This document shows positions 1 to 5,770 of a DNA stretch of 8,022 nt, piece after piece; within the stretch, counting starts at the first letter, position 1, and each line of letters opens with the position of its first letter. The stretch is from Planctomycetaceae bacterium. Its GTDB lineage: Bacteria; Planctomycetota; UBA1135; GCA-002686595. The position numbers and the translations under genes were made by a program. The stretch is from assembly GCA_013360535.1 (NCBI GenBank), contig JABWBL010000133.1:1-8022 (forward strand), in the 5' to 3' direction. Below the pieces are notes generated by a model. The model saw only the letters and a program-made list of their open reading frames with translations, ran no database searches and was not told where the DNA came from.

Positions 1-104
1 GGGGCCGGCTTCTGCCCGGCGGGAGCCTGGGCAGGCGGTGCCTGCGGAACGACCAGCGGGAGCAGCGCGAGGGCCGCGAGGGCGGCGAGGGCGGTGGAGT
101 GCAT
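1..104 (-). CDS. Secreted or exported protein, N-terminal part only
   Basis: The left edge holds the first 34 codons of a leftward gene whose remainder lies outside the window. It starts at ATG 104-102. A strong Shine-Dalgarno AAGGAG (complement of 111-116) lies 6 bases upstream, which decides the start. The translation begins MHSTALAALAALALLPLVV and continues into a Pro/Ala-rich stretch (PQAPPAQAPAGQKP). This looks like a signal peptide with a long Ala/Leu core followed by a flexible linker, so the product is probably exported. The fold and function cannot be told from so little sequence. It is divergent from dsbD and shares a 184-base gap with it. Confidence rests on the start site and signal peptide, not on homology. 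Confidence 0.72.
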   Translation of the reverse strand, partial: MHSTALAALAALALLPLVVPQAPPAQAPAGQKPA

Positions 105-288
105 CGGGAGCTCCTTGGGCGTCCGGAGAGGGTGCGGCGGGAGCGCCGCGGCGGCATGATACTCGGCCCCCTTGTCGGGCCGGGCCCTGCGGAGGCGTGC
201 GTAAGATCCACGCTGGAATCCGGAATTGGGCCGGGTCCGCTGGCCCTGCTCCCGTAAGCCGCCCCGCTCCCGCGGAGACCTCTCGACG
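105..288. other. Divergent intergenic region between exported-protein gene and dsbD
   Basis: This 184-base gap must hold the promoters of both flanking genes. I see no convincing -35/-10 pair on either strand. Isolated -10-like hexamers are TATCAT on the minus strand (complement of 156-161) and TAAGAT on the plus strand (202-207), both without a partner at 16-18 bases. A GC-rich inverted repeat, GCGGCG (134-139) and CGCCGC (144-149) with a 4-base loop, lies in the leader of the leftward gene. Its role is unknown and it could be chance in such GC-rich DNA. Confidence 0.4.
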
Positions 289-2724
289 ATGCACTTCCTC
301 CAGATCGCCTGCCTGTGGCTCCTCGCGCTGTTCGCCCCGGCGGCGGCGGCGAGCCCGGCCCAGTTCGGCGCCCAGGCGCCCAAGGCCAAGCTCGAGCTCT
401 TCACGCGCGCCGAAGGTGGCGAGGTGCGCGCGGTCGTGCGCATCAAGGTCACGGCCAACTGGCACCTCTACCACACCGACCTCGGCAGCCCCGATGCGGT
501 CGGGCGGCCGAGCGTGCTGACGCTGTCGGGCGAGGGCATCGAGTGGGGCGCCGCGCGCTGGCCGGCGCCGGAGCACGAGGAGCAGAACTTCGGCACGCCG
601 GTCAAGGTCAACATCCACCACGGCACCGTGCTCGTGTACGCGCGCGGGAAGCTCGCGGAGGGCGCGGACGGGTCGACCGCGGCGGTCGCGCTCGAGGGCC
701 AGACCTGCGAGACCGGCGGCACGTGCATCATCTACAAGGGCGACGCGAAGACGCAGGGCGCGGGCGCGGACACGCTGTTCGCGGACTTCCCGGCGGATCT
801 CGCCGGGCCGGGTGCGACCTCGGTCGACGAAGCTGCGGCGGAGGCGGAAGAGGACGAGTTCGAGGGCTTCGAGGATCCCGAGGCGCACGCGCGGGTCGAG
901 CTCTTCACGCGCGCCGTCGACGGCGAGGCGCGCGCGGCGATCCGCATCGAGATCGACGACACGTGGCACCTGTTCCACAAGGAGCTCGGGCCCGAGGACG
1001 CGCTCGCGATGCCGACGTCGATCGAGCTTGGCGGCGCGGGCGTCGAGTGGGGCGAAGTGACGTGGCCGGAGCCGCACAAGGCGCCGCAGGACTACGGCGC
1101 GAACGGCGAGCCGACGTGGGTGTGGCAGCACGAGGGAACGATCGTGCTGTACGCGCGCGGCAAGCTCGGGTCCGGTGCGGACCTCGCCAAGGCGCACGTC
1201 GAGGTCACGGGCCAGACCTGCGACCCGAAGTACTGCGTGCAGTTCCGTGCGAAGGTCGCGACGCTCGGGGCGGGGCCGGACACGCTATTCGCGAAATTCC
1301 CGGCGGAGGGCGCGAGCGCGAGCGGAGCGGCGAGCGGCGCTCACGCGACGTCGACCGACACGCCGGCCGACGACGCGCCGAAGCCGGAGTCGGGACTGCT
1401 GGAATTCCTCGGGCTGGCGGTGTTCTGGGGCGTGTTCTCGCTCCTGATGCCGTGCACGTACCCGATGATCCCGATCACGATCTCGTTCTTCACGAAGCAG
1501 TCGTCGCAGTCGAAGGGCAAGCGGCTGACGCTGAGCCTGCTGTACGGCCTCGGCATCGTGCTGATGTTCATCCTGATCGGCGTGCTGGTCGGCGCGCCGA
1601 TCATCCAGTTCGCGACGCACCCGATCACCAACCTCGCGATCGGCGCCTTCTTCGTCGTGTTCGCGCTGTCGCTGCTCGGGCTCTTCAACCTCGAGCCGCC
1701 GCAGTTCCTGATGAACATGGCGGGGCAGGCGCGCTCGACCGGCGGTTACCTCGGCGTGTTCTTCATGGGAGCGACGCTGGTCATCACGTCGTTCACGTGC
1801 ACGGCGCCGTTCGTCGGCAGCCTGCTGTCGGTGGGCGCGTCGAGCGGCAACTGGGAGCGCATCGTGCTCGGCATGGGCACGTTCGGGCTCACGATGGCGA
1901 TCCCGTTCGTCGCGCTCTCGATGGTGCCGGGCTCGCTGGCGTCGATCCCGCGCGCGGGTGAATGGATGAACACGCTCAAGGTGACGCTCGGCTTCGTCGA
2001 GTTCGCCGCAGCGCTCAAGTTCTTCTCGAACGCCGACCTCGCCTACCACTGGCAGGTCCTGCCGCGCGAGCTGTTCCTCGCGGCGTGGTTCGCGGTGTTC
2101 CTCGTCGCGGCGATCTACCTGTTCGGCCTGATCCGCTACCACGGCGAGTCGGGCGAGATCGGCGGCGGGCGCCTGCTCTCCGGCATGGCGTTCCTGTGCT
2201 TCGCGATCTACTGCGGCTTCGGTGCGCTCGGCAACAAGCTCGACGTCGTGATGACCTCGATCGCGCCGCCGTACTCGGCGCCGCGCGTCGCGGGCTTCGA
2301 GACCGGTGGCGGCGACGTCGCGCAGGCAGCGAAGAAGGACCACGAGATCGTGCTCGACGACCTCGAGCGCGCGAAGGTGGTCGCCAAGGAGCAGAAGAAG
2401 CTCGTGCTGGTGAACTTCACGGGCCACTTGTGAGTGAGCTGCCGTGCGATGGAACTGGATGTGTTCCGTCGTCCCGCAGTTGGCGGGATCCTCAAGCCGA
2501 AATTCGTCGAGGCGCGCCTGCACATCGACGACTTCGCCCACCCCGAGATCATCGAGCGCACGACCAAGCTGCAGGATGAGCTCGCGGGCGCGCGTGCGAC
2601 GCCCTACTACCTGATCCTCGAGCCCGACTCGGGCAAGATCCTCGGCCGCTTCGAGGGCCCGGACGCCCCGCCCGTCGGGGATGGGACGAAGTTCGCAGAG
2701 TTCCTGAACCGCGCGCTCGACTGA
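289..2724 (+). CDS. dsbD: Selenocysteine-containing thiol:disulfide interchange protein DsbD, tandem N-terminal domains
   Basis: The product would carry electrons from cytoplasmic thioredoxin across the membrane to oxidised periplasmic partners. Start ATG 289 follows GGAGA (274-278) and begins a signal peptide (residues 1-21, ending AAAA-SP). Two DsbD alpha-like domains follow: about 33-170 with C140-x5-C146, and about 202-350 with C311-x4-C316. An acidic linker separates them. From about residue 370 there are eight hydrophobic segments with the two family cysteines, C389 (MPCTYPMIP) and C504 (FTCTAPF). The thioredoxin-like domain runs from about 690 to 811, with NFTGHL, then TGA at codon 715, then VSC and a cis-proline at P772 (ATPYY). 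The frame is unbroken except for that TGA, so the active site reads U-V-S-C. A SECIS-like hairpin follows, and the gene ends at an ordinary TGA (2722-2724). Read as a plain stop, the first TGA would remove the gamma domain. The alternatives are a sequencing error (TGC or TGT to TGA) or a nonsense mutation. No selenium genes are in the window. Confidence 0.88.
391..1236 (+). repeat. Internal tandem duplication of the DsbD alpha-like domain
   Basis: Two copies of one domain are encoded in tandem inside dsbD, at about 391-726 and 895-1236. Shared landmarks in order are ELFTRA, WHLYH or WHLFH, a G-[IV]-EWG segment followed by W-P-[AE]-P, and GQTC leading to a second cysteine. The DNA still shares an identical 20-base run (392-411 and 896-915), but the rest has diverged and the cysteine spacing differs (CETGGTC versus CDPKYC). 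The linker between copies is rich in Glu and Asp (about residues 180-200). Most DsbD proteins have one alpha domain. Confidence 0.85.
2431..2433 (+). other. In-frame UGA proposed to encode selenocysteine (Sec715)
   Basis: The codon interrupts the dsbD frame at the N-terminal residue of the CxxC motif. In E. coli DsbD the equivalent residue is Cys461, which forms the mixed disulfide with the alpha domain. The next in-frame residues are V-S-C-R-A-M-E, as expected after the first active-site cysteine in this family. UGA ends at least three other genes in the window (HDOD, the secreted protein and feoB) and dsbD itself, so UGA is not reassigned genome-wide. Confidence 0.85.
2446..2472 (+). promoter_or_regulatory. 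Bacterial SECIS-like hairpin
   Basis: Stem GCGAUGGAAC (2446-2455) pairs without gaps to GUUCCGUCGU (2463-2472). This gives ten pairs, two of them G-U (2446-2472 and 2450-2468). The loop is UGGAUGU (2456-2462), with G at its second and third positions. The loop starts 22 bases after the UGA. As I recall the bacterial consensus, the loop lies about 16-37 bases downstream, has 3-14 bases, and carries a G in its first two positions, so all three criteria are met. SelB carrying Sec-tRNA would bind here. Unlike E. coli fdhF there is no bulged U in the upper stem. The hairpin lies within coding sequence for A720 to R728. Confidence 0.82.
2473..2487 (+). other. Second short hairpin abutting the SECIS
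   Basis: CCCGC (2473-2477) pairs with GCGGG (2483-2487) around a 5-base AGUUG loop. It begins on the base right after the SECIS stem, so the two helices could stack end to end. An extra U2472-A2488 pair would compete with the outermost SECIS pair. It may support the recoding structure or slow the ribosome, but a 5-bp GC stem could be chance. Confidence 0.45.
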
Positions 2725-2845
2725 GGCCACCTGGAACGGCCTTCCGTACGCCACGGGACGGGGGTGCTGCAAAAACGTTCAGGTGCCGCTGCATGGTGGT
2801 CGAAACCTGCGCTGGACCCGCGCTTTCACGCGGCCCACCATCGCC
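2725..2845. other. Leader of the HDOD gene with nested inverted repeats
   Basis: This gap follows the dsbD stop. It contains ATGGTGG (2793-2799) and CCACCAT (2835-2841), a perfect 7-bp inverted repeat that encloses a second hairpin, CCGCG (2818-2822) and CGCGG (2829-2833). The outer arm ends 4 bases before the proposed HDOD start and no Shine-Dalgarno is visible there. A structured leader that controls initiation is possible, as is a start further upstream. No clear terminator for dsbD was found. Confidence 0.4.
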
Positions 2846-3697
2846 ATGCCGACCGTACTCGCCGACCTTCTCGAAGACATCAAGAGCATCGAGCCGCTGC
2901 CGCAAGTCGCCACGCGGGTGATGCAACTCTCCGGGCGCGAAGACGTGGTCCCGCGCGACCTCGTCGACCTGATCCAGACCGACCCGGGCGTCACCGCCAA
3001 GGTGCTCAAGCTGTGCAACAGCGCGTTGTACGGCTTCCAGCGCGAGATCGCGTCGCTGCCGGAAGCCGGCAACCTGCTCGGTGTGCAGACGCTCGTCAAC
3101 CTCGTGCTGACCTCGTGCACGGGCCGTTACCTGCGCGACTACGGCTATTCGGATCCCGAGGCCGCGCTGCGCCTGTGGGAGCAGTCGATCGCGACGGCCT
3201 TCGGCGCGAGCTCGCTCTCGGCGCGCACGCACCGCTCCGAACGCAACCGCGCCTACACCGCGGGCCTGCTCGAGAACATCGGTCACGTCGTGCTGATGCG
3301 CTTCGTGCCGGAACGCCGTGAGGAACTGCAGCGCGCGCTCGACAGCGGGCTCGAGCTGATCGAGGCCGAGAAGCAGGTCTACGGCATGAACCACGCCGAG
3401 ATCGGAGCGCGCCTCGCGCGCAAGTGGGACTTCCCCGACGTGCTGATCGACGCGATCCGCACGCACCACAATCCGGAAGCCGCCTACATCGATCCCGACC
3501 TCGCGTCCCTGTGCCACGTGGCCGAGATGGCGACGCACACGTTCCACTTCGGCGAGATCGCCGGCGCGCTCCCGCAGTACCGCATGCACGACGTCGCGCT
3601 CGCGCGCTTGGGGCTCGATCGCGACGGCTTCCTCGCGCTCGAGGAGCCGCTCCGCGACGAGCTCGCGAAGGCGAAGAGCATCCTCGAGATCGCCTGA
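2846..3697 (+). CDS. HDOD-domain signalling protein
   Basis: The 283-residue product carries an HDOD domain (an HD-related output domain, roughly residues 13-210). The opening LLEDIKSIEPLPQVATRV and the segment DPGVTAKVLKLCNSALYG are typical of the family. Where active HD phosphohydrolases have the HD pair, this protein reads LLENIGH (141-147), so Glu-Asn replaces His-Asp. It therefore probably has no HD-type catalysis and acts by binding, as other HDOD proteins in signalling networks are thought to do. There is no receiver, GGDEF or EAL partner domain and no membrane segment, so it is likely a cytoplasmic stand-alone module. I chose ATG 2846 because family members begin just before the LLEDIKS motif. 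The frame is also open upstream to GTG 2783 (21 more residues), but that extension looks unrelated. Ribosome-binding support is weak for both. It may be cotranscribed with dsbD. Confidence 0.85.
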   Translation: MPTVLADLLEDIKSIEPLPQVATRVMQLSGREDVVPRDLVDLIQTDPGVTAKVLKLCNSALYGFQREIASLPEAGNLLGVQTLVNLVLTSCTGRYLRDYGYSDPEAALRLWEQSIATAFGASSLSARTHRSERNRAYTAGLLENIGHVVLMRFVPERREELQRALDSGLELIEAEKQVYGMNHAEIGARLARKWDFPDVLIDAIRTHHNPEAAYIDPDLASLCHVAEMATHTFHFGEIAGALPQYRMHDVALARLGLDRDGFLALEEPLRDELAKAKSILEIA

Positions 3698-3701
3698 ACG
3701 A

Positions 3702-4241
3702 TCAGACGTCGCGGCGCTCGAGCTCGAGCAGGAAGCGCTTGCGCTCGACGCCGGCGGCGTACCCGACGAGCTTGCCCGTCGAACCGATCACGCGGTGGCA
3801 AGGAATCACGATCGCGATGCGGTTGCGTCCGTTGGCGGCGCCGACCGCGCGTGAGGCCGACGGACGTCCCATCAGCGCCGCCTGCTGGCCGTAGGAGCGC
3901 GTCTCGCCCCACGGAATCTGCAGCAGCGCCTTCCACGCCAGCTCGTCGAACGGCGTGCCCGGCGCGTGCAGCGGCACGCGGAAGCGCTTGAGCTTGCCCT
4001 CGAAATAGCGCGTGAGCTCGTCCTCGAGCCGCTCGAGGTGCGGATGCGAGCCTCTCACGACCTCCGCGTCGAGCAGCTCGCACAAGCTCGCCAGTTCCTT
4101 CTCGCGCGATTGCGGCCGCGGAAACGCGAGCTCGCACACGCCTTCGTCGCACGCCGCGGCTTCCATGCGACCGAGCGGAGTCGGAATCGACGCTAGCCAC
4201 AGCGGCCTGAGCGTCACGGCGCGAGCGAGGTTCGTTGCCAT
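3702..4241 (-). CDS. ogt: Methylated-DNA--protein-cysteine methyltransferase (Ogt type)
   Basis: This suicide repair protein moves the alkyl group from O6-alkylguanine (and O4-alkylthymine) to its own cysteine. At 179 residues it has the usual length of a single-domain Ogt/MGMT, without the AraC-like part of Ada. The acceptor Cys148 lies in IPCHRVIG. Other family marks are PWGETRSYGQQA (from 120), the arginine finger in SRAVGAANGRN (R131) and the Asn140 hinge before the active site. The N-terminal 90 residues form the usual less conserved domain (PLGRMEAAACDEGVCELAF). The start is ATG 4241-4239. The frame stays open well upstream, but that translation is low-complexity Arg/Ala/Pro and overlaps the start of the gene at 4536, so it is rejected. 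The stop is 4 bases from the end of the convergent HDOD gene. No Ada-box-like regulatory site was recognised. Confidence 0.95.
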   Translation of the reverse strand: MATNLARAVTLRPLWLASIPTPLGRMEAAACDEGVCELAFPRPQSREKELASLCELLDAEVVRGSHPHLERLEDELTRYFEGKLKRFRVPLHAPGTPFDELAWKALLQIPWGETRSYGQQAALMGRPSASRAVGAANGRNRIAIVIPCHRVIGSTGKLVGYAAGVERKRFLLELERRDV

Positions 4242-4535
4242 GGTGCCCCGATTGGACGCGAGCCCGCGCGCGAGCGCAACGCCACAAACTGGACTCTTGC
4301 GGGCCGGTCGACTCGCGACCCCGAGGGCACCGAGGGCGACTGGAAGTTCGGCCGGATTCTCCCGCGGGGCGCGACGGGTCTTTGCAGGTCCGGCGGGATC
4401 CAGAGCACGCCCGCCGCCTGCGCCGCTTGACAGCTGGAGCCCCTGCGGTGAGGCTCGGTTCCGAGTTCGAGGCACGTTCAGCGCGGAGGCTCTCCGCATG
4501 GAGCTTCTCTTCGGTCGCGCTTCCAGGACCTCGCC
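4242..4535. other. Intergenic region between divergent ogt and secreted-protein gene
   Basis: About 294 bases without a credible gene. It should hold the promoters of both neighbours. The only recognisable element is a perfect TTGACA on the plus strand (4427-4432). Near the right end, AGGA (4525-4528) is the ribosome-binding site of the gene at 4536. Open frames crossing this gap give Arg/Pro/Ala-rich translations with no family features. Confidence 0.5.
4427..4432 (+). promoter_or_regulatory. Possible -35 box for the secreted-protein gene
   Basis: TTGACA matches the sigma-70 -35 consensus exactly and lies about 100 bases before the ATG at 4536. At the usual 17-base spacing the -10 position reads GAGGCT, a poor match, so this promoter call is weak. 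Confidence 0.25.
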
Positions 4536-5573
4536 ATGTTCCAGCTCCTCACCCGCCTGCTTCCCCGCGCCGTCGCGTTGCTCGCCCTGGTCCCGCTCGC
4601 CGCGGCGCAGGTGCTCTACGAGACCCGATTCGACGACGACTCGGGGTGGACGTTCGACGCGCCCAACGGCCTGGGGACCGAATGGAAGGTGGACAACCGC
4701 CCGGGCACCGCGCCCTTCGGGCCGTGGCGCAGCGAACCGAGCAGCCTGAACTACAACAACGACGTCGACTACGCGGGCAACGCGCTGTCGGCGGGGAAGA
4801 GCGCGTTCTCGCCGGTCATCGCGATCGGCGGGGCGAGCGGCGTGCCGACGCTCGTGTTCTGGTGCAACCGGCGCCTGAGCGAGGTCAGCTGCGACGTCCA
4901 CGAGCAGCTGACGCTGCGGATCCGCGAAGGCTCGATCGTCCGGCTGTCCACCTGCCTGACCTGCTCGAACTGCGTCGGCGCTCCGCTGCTGCTCTCGCCC
5001 TGCAGCTTGAACGGCTGGCACGAACACGTCGTCCCGCTGGACGCGAGCTGGGGGAACATCCGGGTCGAGTTCAATTTCCGCGGCGACGCGATCGCGAACG
5101 ATGGCGCTGGCTACTTCGTCGACGACCTGACGATCGTGGACATGGCTCCGACGTCGACCTACTGCATCGCCAAGCCCAACTCGCTGGGCTGCGTCGCGGC
5201 CATCACCACGAGCGGCGCCCCCGACCTCACCTCGAACGACGCGTTCACGATCACGGCGAGCCAGGTCCTCAACCAGAAGAACGGCGTGTTCTTCTACGGC
5301 GCCGGCGGTCCGAACGCGGCCCCGTTCCTCGGGGGCACGCTGTGCGTGCGCTCGCCCGTCAAGCGCATGCCGCCCACGAACAGCAACGGCAATCCGCAGC
5401 CGGAGGACTGTTCGGGCACGCTGGCGATCGACTTCAACGCCTGGCTCCGGGGAGGCTTCGACCCGATGCTCTCCGCGGGCCAGCGCATCAACGGCCAGTT
5501 CTGGTACCGCGATCCAGCCGACCCGTTCCGGGCGGGGCTCTCCGGCGGCATCGAGTTCGCGGTCCTGCCCTGA
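4536..5573 (+). CDS. Secreted two-module protein with planctomycete-type C-terminal domain
   Basis: This 345-residue protein starts at ATG 4536, with AGGA (4525-4528) seven bases upstream. The signal peptide covers about residues 1-25 and ends PLAAAQ. The first module (about 26-205) opens LYETRFDDDSGWTF and closes GAGYFVDDLTIVD. That pattern resembles MAM- or immune-inhibitor-A-type beta-sandwich modules, which often bind carbohydrate or sit beside peptidases. It has many cysteines, including CLTCSNC, suggesting disulfides outside the cytoplasm. The second module (about 209-345) starts YCIAKPNSLGC and contains VLNQKNGVFFYG, LCVRSP, DCSG, DFNAWL and FWYRDPADP. I recognise this as a recurring C-terminal domain of secreted Planctomycetota proteins of unknown function (recollection, not a search). 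No catalytic motif is visible. A surface or matrix adhesion role is only a guess. Its stop is 16 bases from the feoB remnant on the other strand. Confidence 0.85.
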   Translation: MFQLLTRLLPRAVALLALVPLAAAQVLYETRFDDDSGWTFDAPNGLGTEWKVDNRPGTAPFGPWRSEPSSLNYNNDVDYAGNALSAGKSAFSPVIAIGGASGVPTLVFWCNRRLSEVSCDVHEQLTLRIREGSIVRLSTCLTCSNCVGAPLLLSPCSLNGWHEHVVPLDASWGNIRVEFNFRGDAIANDGAGYFVDDLTIVDMAPTSTYCIAKPNSLGCVAAITTSGAPDLTSNDAFTITASQVLNQKNGVFFYGAGGPNAAPFLGGTLCVRSPVKRMPPTNSNGNPQPEDCSGTLAIDFNAWLRGGFDPMLSAGQRINGQFWYRDPADPFRAGLSGGIEFAVLP

Positions 5574-5589
5574 GGCGCGACCTGCGGGT

Positions 5590-5733
5590 CCAGTCCTGGG
5601 TCTCGCGCTTGAGCACGGCGAGCGTGCTCATGCACGCGCAGGCGATGGCGAAGAAGTCCTTCTGCGCGAGGCCGACGAGCGTGGCGTAGACCTGGCGGCC
5701 GGCGGGATGCCGAGCCGCCCGCAGCACGGATCC
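5590..5733 (-). pseudogene. feoB: Decayed fragment of the feoB 3' region
   Basis: On the minus strand about 48 codons resemble the FeoB C-terminus. They contain VYATLVGLA, FFAIACACMSTLAV and KRETQDW, against VYTPLVGLA, FFAIACQCMSTLAV and RRETKGW in the intact gene to the right. By hand alignment about 94 of 114 bases match. The fragment has no start codon of its own, lacks the preceding FeoB domains, and stops matching before the last membrane helix. Three consecutive codons in a membrane helix changed from Leu-Met-Val to Gln-Lys-Asp, each by a T to A change at the second base, which is incompatible with a working helix. The upstream part (GSVLRAARHPAGRQVY) looks FeoB-like but differs from the neighbour, so it may derive from a diverged second feoB. 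It is very unlikely to be translated usefully. Confidence 0.8.
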
Positions 5734-5770
5734 CCGCACGTTCTCGAACGGTCGCTCTCCGAACCGTGGC

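Noticed and set aside
315..1961. Long overlapping plus-strand frame inside dsbD (548 codons)
   Set aside because: Its Arg/Ala/Gly-rich composition is a frame shadow. The dsbD frame carries all recognisable domains.
2431..2433. TGA taken as the true end of dsbD, with a separate small gene at 2434-2724
   Set aside because: The downstream 96 codons are in the same frame, complete the thioredoxin domain and have no sensible start codon. A truncated protein would end just before its catalytic motif.
2473..2487. The second hairpin as the SECIS itself
   Set aside because: Its loop lies about 45 bases past the UGA, beyond the usual bacterial range, and its loop opens with A-G rather than the stronger arrangement of the first hairpin.
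289..2724. Genome-wide reassignment of UGA to an amino acid
   Set aside because: TGA is the natural stop of the HDOD, secreted-protein and feoB genes and of dsbD itself, so only this internal one needs recoding.
1285..2772. Long open frame on the minus strand opposite dsbD (495 codons)
   Set aside because: The translation is Arg/Glu/His-rich low complexity with no family features. It is the expected antisense shadow of a GC-rich gene.
2783..2845. GTG 2783 as the HDOD start
   Set aside because: The extra 21 residues do not resemble the family N-terminus and no ribosome-binding site precedes them. It was not fully excluded because ATG 2846 also lacks one.
4242..5027. N-terminal extension of Ogt upstream of ATG 4241
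   Set aside because: The frame is open but would overlap the secreted-protein gene on the other strand. The translation is low complexity, and 179 residues is already the family length.
4235..5689. Plus-strand frame across the secreted-protein gene (484 codons)
   Set aside because: The Arg/Pro/His-rich translation has no signal peptide. The frame at 4536 has one, plus a ribosome-binding site and recognised domains.
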